From positions 3,834,501-3,898,500 of the forward strand of contig NZ_CP053590.1 of the NCBI RefSeq assembly GCF_013365535.1: a DNA stretch of 64,000 nt. Reading direction: 5' to 3'. Made by a program: the position numbers and the translations under genes. The stretch is from Aquimarina sp. TRL1 (lineage in GTDB: Bacteria; Bacteroidota; Bacteroidia; Flavobacteriales; Flavobacteriaceae). The notes below the pieces were generated by a model. It searched no databases. It was not told where the DNA came from and saw nothing but the letters and a program-made list of their open reading frames with translations. This document shows, one piece after another, positions 46,015-54,463 of this stretch. Every line of letters begins with the position of its first letter. Within the stretch, counting starts at the first letter, position 1.

Positions 46015-47307
46015 TTATTCGTGATTTAAATAGTCAATAGCTAATTGCGAAAGCACTTTTACGCCTAATAAAAGGCCGCTTTCATCAATTTTAAAATAGG
46101 GGGTATGATGCGACGGCGGATTAGTATCGTCAATGGCTTTTCCTCCCAGAAAGAAATAAAAACCGGGGACTTTTTCCTGAAAATAAGAAAAATCTTCTCC
46201 TCCGGTGGTCGCTTGTGCCAGGATTACATTTTGTTTTCCTGCGATTCCTTCTATTGTAGGAAGCATTTGTTTTACTAATTTGTGATCATTATAGGTAATT
46301 GCGGTATTGTTTTGGAATTCAATAGTTGCTTCTCCTCCGTATGCTTTGGCGATAGCAGGAACCATTTCTTGCATTCTTCGTATGATAAGGCTTCTCATTT
46401 GTGTATCTAAGGTACGTACAGTACCGATCATTTCTGCCGTATCAGGAATAATATTAAAACGAACCCCACTGGTAATTTTTCCTACTGTAATAACGGCAGC
46501 TTCTTTTACCAACGGAGCCTCTCTACTCACAATAGTTTGCAATCCGTCTATAATCTTAGCAGAGATAATCACAGGATCGACCCCAGTCCAGGGGGCAGAT
46601 CCATGGGTTTGTTTTCCCTGAACCTTAATCACGAATCTTTCTACTGCAGCCATTGTAGCTCCCGGAGTATATCGAATCATACCAACAGGTGTCCCTGAGT
46701 TGATGTGTAACCCGAAAATAGCATCTACATCTGGGTTTTTCAGCACTCCTTCTTTAATCATTAGTTTAGCACCTCCTTCTTCTCCTGGAGGAGGACCTTC
46801 TTCTGCTGGTTGGAAAATAAATTTGACAGTCCCGTTTAGTTTGTTTTTATGACTGCTGAGTGTTTTGGCTACCCCCATAAGGATAGCGGTATGTGTATCG
46901 TGACCGCAGGCATGACTAACACCTACTTCTTGATCAAGGAAGGTTGTTTTCACAGTAGATTTAAATGGGATGTCCACTTTTTCTGTTACAGGAAGGGCAT
47001 CAATATCAGCTCTTAAGGCTACTGTTTTGCCTTGTTGTTTTCCTTTTAAAATGCCGACTACTCCTGTTTTTGCAACATTTTCTGTTACTTCCATTCCTAA
47101 TGAGGTAAGGAAAGTGGCTATCTTTTTAGCTGTTTTGAACTCTCTGTTGGATAATTCCGGATTTTGATGAAAGTCACGTCGCCATTTAATTACTTGTTTT
47201 TCTACATTTTCAGCGGTTGAATTGATAGCAGGATCTATTTTTTGAGCCTGAAGAAAGAAACAGGAAAGAAGAAATGTGATGCCTACTAGGTATTGATTGT
47301 TTTTCAT
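46015..47307 (-). CDS. Exported M20-family amidohydrolase/peptidase
   Basis: A 430-residue enzyme with a signal peptide (MKNNQYLVGITFLLSCFFLQAQ), so it acts in the periplasm. The M20D/amidohydrolase metal motifs are clear: RADIDALPV, SHACGHDTH, FQPAEEG (catalytic Glu pair), GLHINSGTPVG and, in the lid domain, KQTHGSAPWTGVDP. The final metal ligand lies in SHHTPYF. Relatives are IAA-amino acid hydrolases, hippurate hydrolases and N-acyl-amino acid deacylases; the substrate cannot be told. Only four bases separate it from the gene on each side, so translation is probably coupled. Confidence 0.9.
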   Translation of the reverse strand: MKNNQYLVGITFLLSCFFLQAQKIDPAINSTAENVEKQVIKWRRDFHQNPELSNREFKTAKKIATFLTSLGMEVTENVAKTGVVGILKGKQQGKTVALRADIDALPVTEKVDIPFKSTVKTTFLDQEVGVSHACGHDTHTAILMGVAKTLSSHKNKLNGTVKFIFQPAEEGPPPGEEGGAKLMIKEGVLKNPDVDAIFGLHINSGTPVGMIRYTPGATMAAVERFVIKVQGKQTHGSAPWTGVDPVIISAKIIDGLQTIVSREAPLVKEAAVITVGKITSGVRFNIIPDTAEMIGTVRTLDTQMRSLIIRRMQEMVPAIAKAYGGEATIEFQNNTAITYNDHKLVKQMLPTIEGIAGKQNVILAQATTGGEDFSYFQEKVPGFYFFLGGKAIDDTNPPSHHTPYFKIDESGLLLGVKVLSQLAIDYLNHE

Positions 47308-47311
47308 GGAG

Positions 47312-47932
47312 TTAAAAGTTGATAAGACGAAAGTTTGTGTTTTGTAATTGTACCAATGCAGTCATTGCAGAAAGAGCAAACTGTACTTGTGGAAGTGTTT
47401 GTTGTTTCGTGATGTTGCGATATGCCGCTGTTTGTCCACAGAGAATAATTTTTACCCCTTGCTCTGAAAGTAGCTGAATCAATGGTGTATTTGGGTTTTT
47501 TATATGGTATTTTTTCTGGTATGCAGTATTGTTTAAAACATCAAATGCAGCATCTCCATGGATGACTAGCGCCACTTTGATCTTGTCAAGAGGAACTCCT
47601 GCTTTGTAATGCATATTTATAAACCTGGCTGCCGTATTGATTAGTGGATTGACCTTAGCAGGAGCACCAAACGACCGCCCTACATCAAATACGGCTTTAA
47701 AGTCTTGAGAAAGATCAGTTTTAAAATCAGGGTTCTCTACAGTATAAGTACTTCCATATTCCTTTATAATGTCGTTGTTTTGTTTAGAGTGTTGTCCCAT
47801 ACATGTAAAAGAGAGTAAGAAACATAATGTCCAGATACTATATTTATGAGAGGAATGTATGTATAAAATAACGAATTGATAGTGCGATGTAAACAGAGCA
47901 TCAATATGTGTCGAATTCTTATTTTGTTCCAT
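47312..47932 (-). CDS. DsrE-family protein, exported
   Basis: A 206-residue protein. From about residue 65 it has the DsrE/DsrF-like fold: VFDVGRSFGAPAKVNPLINT, INMHYKAG, KVALVIHGDAAFDVLNNTAY, then QLLSEQGVKIILCGQTA with a conserved Cys, and a closing segment (VQFALSAMTALVQLQ). A hydrophobic signal-like segment (WTLCFLLSFTCMGQ) lies unusually far in (about 34-47), preceded by 30 mixed residues; the only in-frame ATG is at 47932, so either the signal is internal or the start is a non-ATG codon further in. It is the first gene of the four-gene unit. DsrE relatives handle sulfur or small thiols, but the exact role is unknown. Confidence 0.72.
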   Translation of the reverse strand: MEQNKNSTHIDALFTSHYQFVILYIHSSHKYSIWTLCFLLSFTCMGQHSKQNNDIIKEYGSTYTVENPDFKTDLSQDFKAVFDVGRSFGAPAKVNPLINTAARFINMHYKAGVPLDKIKVALVIHGDAAFDVLNNTAYQKKYHIKNPNTPLIQLLSEQGVKIILCGQTAAYRNITKQQTLPQVQFALSAMTALVQLQNTNFRLINF

Positions 47933-47972
47933 GTTTATCCCAAAATATATGTTTTTTCTTAAATATATTTAA

Positions 47973-48007
47973 AAAATCACATCTTAAACAAGTTAAGATG
48001 TGATTTT
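47973..48007 (-). terminator. Terminator of the metalloprotease gene
   Basis: Perfect 15-bp arms AAAATCACATCTTAA (47973-47987) and TTAAGATGTGATTTT (47993-48007). It lies beyond the stop of 48144-50528 and ahead of the DsrE operon on the same strand. Confidence 0.8.
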
Positions 48008-48143
48008 CTGATATTTTGATTCTTATAAAGATTGAGTTTTTATAAGAGGTATTTATATGGTACAGGAAATATATCTGATCCTAAAGAATAAAGTATTTGA
48101 GAAAAGTCTCTTTAGAAAGTAGAGATTCGTTCCTGTAAATACC

Positions 48144-50528
48144 TTATAGTTTTGCGAATTTACCTTTGGCTTTATTGTTTATTAATAAAATATATAATCC
48201 ACTGGATAATACATCTATATTAATCTCTCTGACCGGGTCCATTTCCTGAACAATAATTCCTTTCAGGTCGACAATTGTTAATGAACGATCTTTTTGAGTG
48301 AGCCCTTCTACAATCAATTCTTTGGTTATAGGGTCTATATAATATTTTAATACTTCTGTCGATTGGCTAATATTTACTTGTGTTAGGGAAACGAAGAAAG
48401 GATCAGTAAAAGAACTACACCCTAATTCGTTAAACACCTCTACAGTATAAGAACCTTCTTTTTCAGGAAGTAGTGTAGGGGATGTGGCTTCTTCTATAAG
48501 GACATCATTAATATACCATTTGTAATTAGTATGAGATGTGGATAATGATAGTGTTTTGGTATCTGTTATCTGTATTATTGGCTTTTCTGGGGTGTCATTT
48601 ACCACCACTTGTACAGGTGTTCGTGTCTTGGAAATACAGTTATTGAGTGCACCTTCTATATAATAAGTTTTAGTTTCAGATAATTGTGGTGTGGTAAATT
48701 CATTTCCGGTTGCGATTGCCTCTCCACCTGTAGATGTTTCGAACCAGCTGTAATTACTGTTTCCGGAAATAGAAAGCATAACTGTCTCTCCTGTACAGAT
48801 GTTTTGATCACTTACTGTAGGGGAATCCGGAAGATTTATTGATACAATGTCTTTTTTAATATTTACATTTTTACCATATGGATTGGTAGAAGTCAAGGTA
48901 ATTGTATAGTTCCCATTAGCGGTATACGTATGTGTAGGGTTTTGTTCGGTAGCTGTAGTTCCATCTCCAAAATCCCATAAGTATTCAGTAGCCTGATTAA
49001 ATGTTTCATCTGTAAATTGTACTTCATCACAACTTACCTGTACAGAAAAATTAGCCAATGGCGGCAGGTTGTTATCTCCAGGAGTATAGGTGCCGGAAAT
49101 GTAATAATTACCAAGAGAAGAATAATCAGTATATCCATTAGAAGGGGTCCCATCTCCAACACCATCTATTTCCAGAAAGTATTGCCCTTTTTCTAAGGTT
49201 TGATTGATAGCTGCATGTTGCCCTTCTGGGTTAGAAAGGGTAATTTCTTCTCCAATTCCGTTTAATAACCGAACTTGAATGTCTAAGTTGGCATGAGTAG
49301 CTTCTGTTTCTATGGATAGAGAAACATCTCCTGTTTCTGTAACAAAAGAGAAAACATCTTTATCTGCACGGGTAGTGATAATGCCTTTATTGTTATCTGC
49401 ACTTACAACTCCCTGATCACTGACTAGAATAGGAGTAGCCTGTTCACTGGTATCAGCATGGTCATCATCTCTGTGACCTACATTGTTTCTATTGTTCGCA
49501 ATGATGGCGATATCGTCTTCTCGCTGAGTAGCATTGGTGTATTCTCCACGGCTCCACTGACCAATGGAGTTACTGGCACTCCATCCCATAATTGGTCCCC
49601 AATTGCCATGACCACTATAATATTCTGTTTTCTCCTGATTAGGGTTTTGTTGACCATCATGAGATAATCCTAGTGCATGACCTACTTCATGAGAACCTGT
49701 TTCTCCAGCTACTCTGGCATTTCCAATATTAAATACCCAACATGGATTGTCGGTTTGCCCTTCGGAAAAAGAGTTTAAATAAGCAACACCTCCAGAGTCC
49801 GGCTCAGCATCTGTAGTCGGTGTAAAGATACACTTCATTCGCTGTGTCCTTGGAGCAGCATCAAATACAGCTCTTCTCGTTGTAACATTAATATTAAAAG
49901 GACGAAAATCAACTGCCATGATATGCCATATCTCTTCGATCTGTCTGGTAGAGAAGTTTGTCGGTTGTGCATCAATTCTAGCTCCATTCAACCACCAGGT
50001 GTTTTCTACAATTTCCCCGTCAAAATCCAGGTATACAACTCCGGCGGCACCAGGCAAACTTTCTAGTTCCGGAATTACCTGATTGTTTTTTCCGGTGGAT
50101 TTTTCCGGTTTTTTTAGTTTTTCATAATTAACACAGAGAATACTGTGAATATCAACTTTCTTACTATAGATTTTGCCATCTGTATTGGCAAAAATTTTAT
50201 AGGCACTTTCTTTATCTTTTAAAAGAACATGTCCTTCTACAACGTTTTCGTGTACAAGGAAAACAAAAGAAGAATTGGGTTCATTAACAATGTTTCCCAG
50301 ATAAGAGGAAGTATGTCCTGAAGTTATTTTATTTTTTATAGCAAAAGACATTGATATGCCCTTTTCTATTGTAATGTCAAGGTTTTTTGATTTCGTTGAT
50401 TCAATTTCCTGGATAAAGTTGTTTATATCTGATGAAATCAGATAATCAGCGGGAACTTGACCAAAAGAAATAAAAGTAATAAACAGTAGGTTTAGTAAGA
50501 TAAAGGGGGTTAGGTTCGTATGATTCAT
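48144..50528 (-). CDS. Secreted zinc metalloprotease with PKD and T9SS domains
   Basis: A 794-residue secreted protease. Signal peptide about 1-23. A propeptide-like region spans about 30-155, with LESLPGAAGVVYLDFDG near 155-171 starting the catalytic domain. The zinc site is HEVGHALGLSH with His280, His284, His290 and Glu281, and the Met-turn is Met314 in PIMG, a metzincin arrangement. After about residue 350 comes a pre-peptidase C-terminal-like domain (DKDVFSFVTETGDVSLSI, GQYFLEIDGVG), a PKD domain at about 487-575 (YLWDFGDGTTATEQNPTHTY), an Ig-like domain (ICTGETVMLSISG) and a T9SS sorting domain in the last 75 residues. It probably degrades proteins outside the cell. Confidence 0.9.
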   Translation of the reverse strand: MNHTNLTPFILLNLLFITFISFGQVPADYLISSDINNFIQEIESTKSKNLDITIEKGISMSFAIKNKITSGHTSSYLGNIVNEPNSSFVFLVHENVVEGHVLLKDKESAYKIFANTDGKIYSKKVDIHSILCVNYEKLKKPEKSTGKNNQVIPELESLPGAAGVVYLDFDGEIVENTWWLNGARIDAQPTNFSTRQIEEIWHIMAVDFRPFNINVTTRRAVFDAAPRTQRMKCIFTPTTDAEPDSGGVAYLNSFSEGQTDNPCWVFNIGNARVAGETGSHEVGHALGLSHDGQQNPNQEKTEYYSGHGNWGPIMGWSASNSIGQWSRGEYTNATQREDDIAIIANNRNNVGHRDDDHADTSEQATPILVSDQGVVSADNNKGIITTRADKDVFSFVTETGDVSLSIETEATHANLDIQVRLLNGIGEEITLSNPEGQHAAINQTLEKGQYFLEIDGVGDGTPSNGYTDYSSLGNYYISGTYTPGDNNLPPLANFSVQVSCDEVQFTDETFNQATEYLWDFGDGTTATEQNPTHTYTANGNYTITLTSTNPYGKNVNIKKDIVSINLPDSPTVSDQNICTGETVMLSISGNSNYSWFETSTGGEAIATGNEFTTPQLSETKTYYIEGALNNCISKTRTPVQVVVNDTPEKPIIQITDTKTLSLSTSHTNYKWYINDVLIEEATSPTLLPEKEGSYTVEVFNELGCSSFTDPFFVSLTQVNISQSTEVLKYYIDPITKELIVEGLTQKDRSLTIVDLKGIIVQEMDPVREINIDVLSSGLYILLINNKAKGKFAKL

Positions 50529-50695
50529 TTTTTTAATTAACGAGTTTGTTTACTTTGTTTTTTAAAGGGGGACCGACGCAAGGTAATTAAATATTTTTAG
50601 CTTTAAGAGGGGCTTTGTTAACATATAAATATTTTTTCGTTTATTTTTTTTAAATAATTGCGTTTTTCGTAAACATGCTCTTGGTAGCTGAATAT

Positions 50696-50757
50696 AAAAA
50701 ACTCTCAATGTTGTAGGTAGAACGTATGTATATGGTAGGAATTATTGAGAGTTTTTT
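50696..50757 (-). terminator. Long-loop hairpin terminator
   Basis: Arms AAAAAACTCTCAAT (50696-50709) and ATTGAGAGTTTTTT (50744-50757), with a 34-base loop. It sits just past the stop of the small gene at 50778 on the minus strand and may also serve the other direction. Confidence 0.6.
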
Positions 50758-50777
50758 TATATACCAGTTTTTCATGA

Positions 50778-51053
50778 TTATGATATTCTAATAATTCTTT
50801 TTAATGGAATAATCGTGGATCCTTTTAGGATTACTTCTTTATCAGTAATTCCCCATATAGTAGTTTCCACTCTTTTTATCCCATTGTCGTCTACGAAAAC
50901 AATTTTTACTTTTTGATGTTCTATATTTCCAAGAACCATTGCACGTTGTAATTCTAAAATTCGATCGATTTGATCTTTTCTTTTATTGAGTACTTCTTTT
51001 TTTGGAAATTTTAAAAATTTAATTTGTTCTTTTTCAATGGTTTGAATGTTCAT
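50778..51053 (-). CDS. Small conserved flavobacterial protein, hypothetical
   Basis: A 91-residue protein from the ATG at 51053 (MNIQTIEKEQIKFLKF); upstream ATGs at 51065 and 51071 would add at most six residues. It has a basic helical first half (KKEVLNKRKDQIDRILELQR) and a beta-rich second half (KVKIVFVDDNG, VETTIWGITDKEVILKG) ending in a hydrophobic/basic strand (TIIPLKRIIRIS). The second half resembles small beta-barrel modules; relatives occur throughout Flavobacteriaceae as hypothetical proteins. No signal peptide, so it is cytoplasmic. Function unknown. It stands alone with a hairpin after it. Confidence 0.65.
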   Translation of the reverse strand: MNIQTIEKEQIKFLKFPKKEVLNKRKDQIDRILELQRAMVLGNIEHQKVKIVFVDDNGIKRVETTIWGITDKEVILKGSTIIPLKRIIRIS

Positions 51054-51320
51054 GTTTGGGGTCATATGCATTAAGAATTTTGGGGTTTCAGCAATTTTTA
51101 CTTTTTGGTTTGTTTGTTAATTTATGTAAAAATAGTGTTTTTTATCTATATTTTATGCTTTTTGTCGATGTTTTTTTAAATTTTATATTAAAAGGTAGGA
51201 AAAATGAGAGGTGAAAGACGCTTTTTATCTCTTATAAATAATCGTTTTATATTTTGTTCATAATTTATATGCATATTGGTTCTAAAAGATCGATACATTA
51301 CTTAAATTTCACATCTTATT

Positions 51321-51327
51321 AAAGGAG
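51321..51327 (+). promoter_or_regulatory. Shine-Dalgarno site deciding the TTG start of uvrD
   Basis: AAAGGAG lies seven bases before the TTG at 51335. Strong Shine-Dalgarno sites are rare in this phylum and this window, and it supports the non-ATG start. Confidence 0.7.
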
Positions 51328-51334
51328 TAAAGAT

Positions 51335-53668
51335 TTGGAAGATTATATTGCAGAATTAAATGATGCGCAGCGAGCACCAACGCTTCAGGTTGATGGAGCG
51401 ATGATTGTTATTGCAGGGGCAGGTTCCGGAAAAACCAGGGTATTGACATATAGGATTGCCTATCTGATGTATAAGGGAGTGGATTCGTTTAATATATTGG
51501 CATTGACTTTTACTAATAAAGCGGCCAGAGAGATGAAAGCCCGTATTGCTAAGATTGTAGGAGCAAGTGAAGCTAAAAACCTATGGATGGGAACTTTTCA
51601 CTCTATTTTTGCAAAATTACTGAGGTATGAAGCAGATAAACTAGGGTACCCTTCTAATTTTACCATTTATGATACTCAGGATTCTCAGCGATTGATTTCT
51701 TCTATTATAAAAGAAATGGGACTGGATAAAGATATTTATAAATATAAACAGATTCAATCTCGTATTTCGTCCTATAAGAATAGTCTTATTACCGTAAAAG
51801 CATATTATCAGAATGCAGAGTTAATGGAGGCAGATGCTATGGCTAAACGCCCGAGGATGGGAGAAATTTATGAAGCCTATATGGATCGTTGCTTCAAAGC
51901 AGGTGCTATGGATTTTGATGATTTGTTGTTAAAAACCAATGAGCTGTTAAATAGATTCCCCGAGGTGTTAGCTAAGTATCAGGATCGTTTTAGATATATA
52001 TTAGTAGATGAGTACCAGGATACGAATCATTCTCAGTACCTTATTGTAAGAGCACTGTCTGATAAGTTTCAGAATATATGTGTGGTAGGGGATGATGCGC
52101 AGAGTATTTATGCATTTCGAGGGGCGAACATTAATAATATTCTGAATTTTCAGAAGGATTATGATAATGTACAGATGTACCGTTTGGAACAGAACTATCG
52201 TTCTACTCGTAATATTGTAGAAGCGGCGAACTCAATTATAGATAAGAATAAAACGAAACTGGATAAGGTTGTTTGGACAGCTAATGAATATGGTCCAAAG
52301 ATTAAAGTAAACCGGCTGATTACTGATGCTGATGAAGGAAGATATGTAGCGAGTTCTATTTTTGAAAACCAAATGGAACATCAGTTAGATAATGGAAAAT
52401 TTGCCATTCTATATCGAACCAATGCGCAATCCAGAGCCATGGAAGATGCGCTGAGAAAACGCGGAATTCCGTATAGAATTTATGGAGGACTGTCATTTTA
52501 TCAGCGAAAAGAGGTAAAAGACTTGCTGGGGTACCTTCGATTGATTGTAAACCCAAAAGATGAAGAAGCATTAAAGCGGGTTATTAACTATCCGGCAAGG
52601 GGGATCGGTCATGCGACTGTAGATAAGTTGATTGTAGCGGCGAATCACTACGGACGATCTATCTTTGAAGTTATTGAACATCTGGATAGAATTAATCTTA
52701 AGATTAATAGTGGTACGAAGACCCGACTAGAGAACTTCATGAATATGATTAAAAGTTTTCAGGTTAGTAATCAAACAATGGATGCTTTTGCTCTTACTGA
52801 AATGGTAGCAAAACAAACAGGTTTGGTACAAGAACTTAAAAAAGACAGTACCCCGGAAGGAGTGGCTCGAATGGAAAATATAGAAGAGTTACTCAATGGT
52901 ATTCGGGATTTTGTAGAAGGGCAAAAAGAAGTAGTAGATAGTACTGGAGGTTTATCAGAATTTTTGGAAGATGTAGCCTTGGCAACCGATATGGATATGG
53001 ATAAAGGGGATGATGATCGTGTTGCGTTAATGACTATTCACCTAGCCAAGGGATTGGAATTCCCATATGTTTATATCGTGGGGATGGAGGAAGACTTGTT
53101 TCCATCGGGAATGAGTATGAATACCCGAAGTGAACTGGAAGAAGAAAGACGTCTTTTTTATGTAGCACTGACCAGAGCAGAGACACAAGCATATCTTACC
53201 TATGCACAATCAAGGTATCGTTGGGGGAAGCTGGTAGATGCTGAGCCTAGCCGTTTTATAGAAGAAATTGATGACCAATACCTGGAGTATATAACACCAA
53301 TAGAAACTCGAAGGTATAAGCCTCTGGTGGATAAGGATATTTTTGGAGAAGTAGATAAGAGTAAGTTACGATTAAAAAAGCCTATCTCAGGAACTCCTCC
53401 ATTGGCACATAAACCGACAGAAGAACAGTTAAGGAAATTACGTAAGTTACGACCTGTGTCTAATGCTCCTTCAGGTTCGACAAGAATTACAAGTACCCCG
53501 TCTGATAATCTAGCGGCAGGAATGAGAGTAGAACATATGCGATTTGGGCTAGGGAAAATTGTTAGAGTAGAGGGAATGGGTCAAGACAGGAAAGCAGAAA
53601 TTAATTTTGATAACGGAGGGTTAAAAAAACTGTTACTTCGCTTTGCTAAGTTGAAAGTTATTGAGTAA
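51335..53668 (+). CDS. uvrD: UvrD/PcrA-type DNA helicase
   Basis: A 777-residue superfamily 1A helicase for nucleotide-excision and mismatch repair. It starts with TTG at 51335, read as Met; the N-terminus (EDYIAELNDAQRAPTLQ) then matches the family (LNDxQRxA). Motifs: GAGSGKT (Walker A, near 27-33), TFTNKAAREMK (Ia), DEYQDTN (II), GDDAQSIYAFRGA (III), QNYRST (IV), LMTIHLAKGLEFPYVYIVGMEEDLFP (V, in part) and VALTRAE (VI). The C-terminal 55 residues form a Tudor-like domain (GMRVEHMRFGLGKIV) that contacts RNA polymerase in relatives. No clear promoter was seen. Confidence 0.95.
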   Translation: MEDYIAELNDAQRAPTLQVDGAMIVIAGAGSGKTRVLTYRIAYLMYKGVDSFNILALTFTNKAAREMKARIAKIVGASEAKNLWMGTFHSIFAKLLRYEADKLGYPSNFTIYDTQDSQRLISSIIKEMGLDKDIYKYKQIQSRISSYKNSLITVKAYYQNAELMEADAMAKRPRMGEIYEAYMDRCFKAGAMDFDDLLLKTNELLNRFPEVLAKYQDRFRYILVDEYQDTNHSQYLIVRALSDKFQNICVVGDDAQSIYAFRGANINNILNFQKDYDNVQMYRLEQNYRSTRNIVEAANSIIDKNKTKLDKVVWTANEYGPKIKVNRLITDADEGRYVASSIFENQMEHQLDNGKFAILYRTNAQSRAMEDALRKRGIPYRIYGGLSFYQRKEVKDLLGYLRLIVNPKDEEALKRVINYPARGIGHATVDKLIVAANHYGRSIFEVIEHLDRINLKINSGTKTRLENFMNMIKSFQVSNQTMDAFALTEMVAKQTGLVQELKKDSTPEGVARMENIEELLNGIRDFVEGQKEVVDSTGGLSEFLEDVALATDMDMDKGDDDRVALMTIHLAKGLEFPYVYIVGMEEDLFPSGMSMNTRSELEEERRLFYVALTRAETQAYLTYAQSRYRWGKLVDAEPSRFIEEIDDQYLEYITPIETRRYKPLVDKDIFGEVDKSKLRLKKPISGTPPLAHKPTEEQLRKLRKLRPVSNAPSGSTRITSTPSDNLAAGMRVEHMRFGLGKIVRVEGMGQDRKAEINFDNGGLKKLLLRFAKLKVIE

Positions 53669-53749
53669 TAGAGCTTTTTTGTTAATTATATGTATATTCA
53701 CTAATAACCGCTATTTTTTATTTGTTAATAAAGAATAATAAACCAATGT

Positions 53750-54370
53750 ATGGCAGCATTTATAAAATTATATAATGATAATCCTAATCCGAGAGAGATT
53801 GAAAAAATTGTAGCATGTCTGAAAAAAGGCGGTGTTATTATTTATCCGACGGATACAGTGTATGGCTTAGGGTGTGATATTACAAATGTCAAAGCATTGG
53901 AACGCATTGCAAAAATCAAAAATGTAAAATTAGCAAAAGCTAATTTCTCCTTTGTTTGTAAAGATCTTAGTAATTTATCAGATTATGTACGACAGATTGA
54001 TAATCGTACTTTTAAGTTGCTAAAAAGAACATTGCCGGGACCGTATACCTATATATTGCCTGGGAGTAATAACTTGCCAACTGTCTTCAAGAAAAAGAAA
54101 ACAGTTGGAATTCGAATTCCAGAGAATTCTATCAGTAATGCAATTGTAGAAGCGTTAGGGAATCCTATTGTCTCTAGTTCGATTCATGATGAAGATGAGG
54201 TAATTGAATATACAACAGACCCAGAATTAATTCTGGAGAAGTGGGATCACTTAGTAGATATTGTTATTGATGGAGGCTACGGAGGGAATATTCCTTCTAC
54301 AATTATTGATTTAACTGATGAAGACCCTGTGATAGTAAGAGAAGGAAAAGGAGAGATTGACATCTTTTAA
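53750..54370 (+). CDS. yciO: Sua5/YciO/YrdC/YwlC family protein, YciO type
   Basis: A 206-residue YrdC-fold protein. It has the family's nucleotide pocket (GGVIIYPTDTVYGLGCD near 27-43, PGPYTYIL near 97-103, GIRIPEN) and ends with the usual IDLTDEDPVIVREGKG. It is related to TsaC/Sua5, which makes threonylcarbamoyl-AMP for tRNA t6A, but two signatures of those enzymes are changed: the KxR motif reads KNV (57-59), and SxN reads SIH (144-146). E. coli YciO shows comparable losses, so I prefer the YciO branch. Whether it makes or acts on threonylcarbamoyl-AMP cannot be told from sequence. It lies 81 bases after uvrD with its own terminator. Confidence 0.82.
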   Translation: MAAFIKLYNDNPNPREIEKIVACLKKGGVIIYPTDTVYGLGCDITNVKALERIAKIKNVKLAKANFSFVCKDLSNLSDYVRQIDNRTFKLLKRTLPGPYTYILPGSNNLPTVFKKKKTVGIRIPENSISNAIVEALGNPIVSSSIHDEDEVIEYTTDPELILEKWDHLVDIVIDGGYGGNIPSTIIDLTDEDPVIVREGKGEIDIF

Positions 54371-54418
54371 TAAGTGTCTAATACTCGGGTTTCTATACTC
54401 CGGGAAAATTTATAATAA

Positions 54419-54452
54419 AAAAAATCCCTGAATACATCAGGGATTTTTTTTA
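54419..54452. terminator. Bidirectional terminator between yciO and ompA-family gene
   Basis: AAAAAATCCCTGA pairs with TCAGGGATTTTTT around a five-base loop, between converging genes; T runs on both sides. Confidence 0.85.
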
Positions 54453-54463
54453 TAGAGAAGGGA

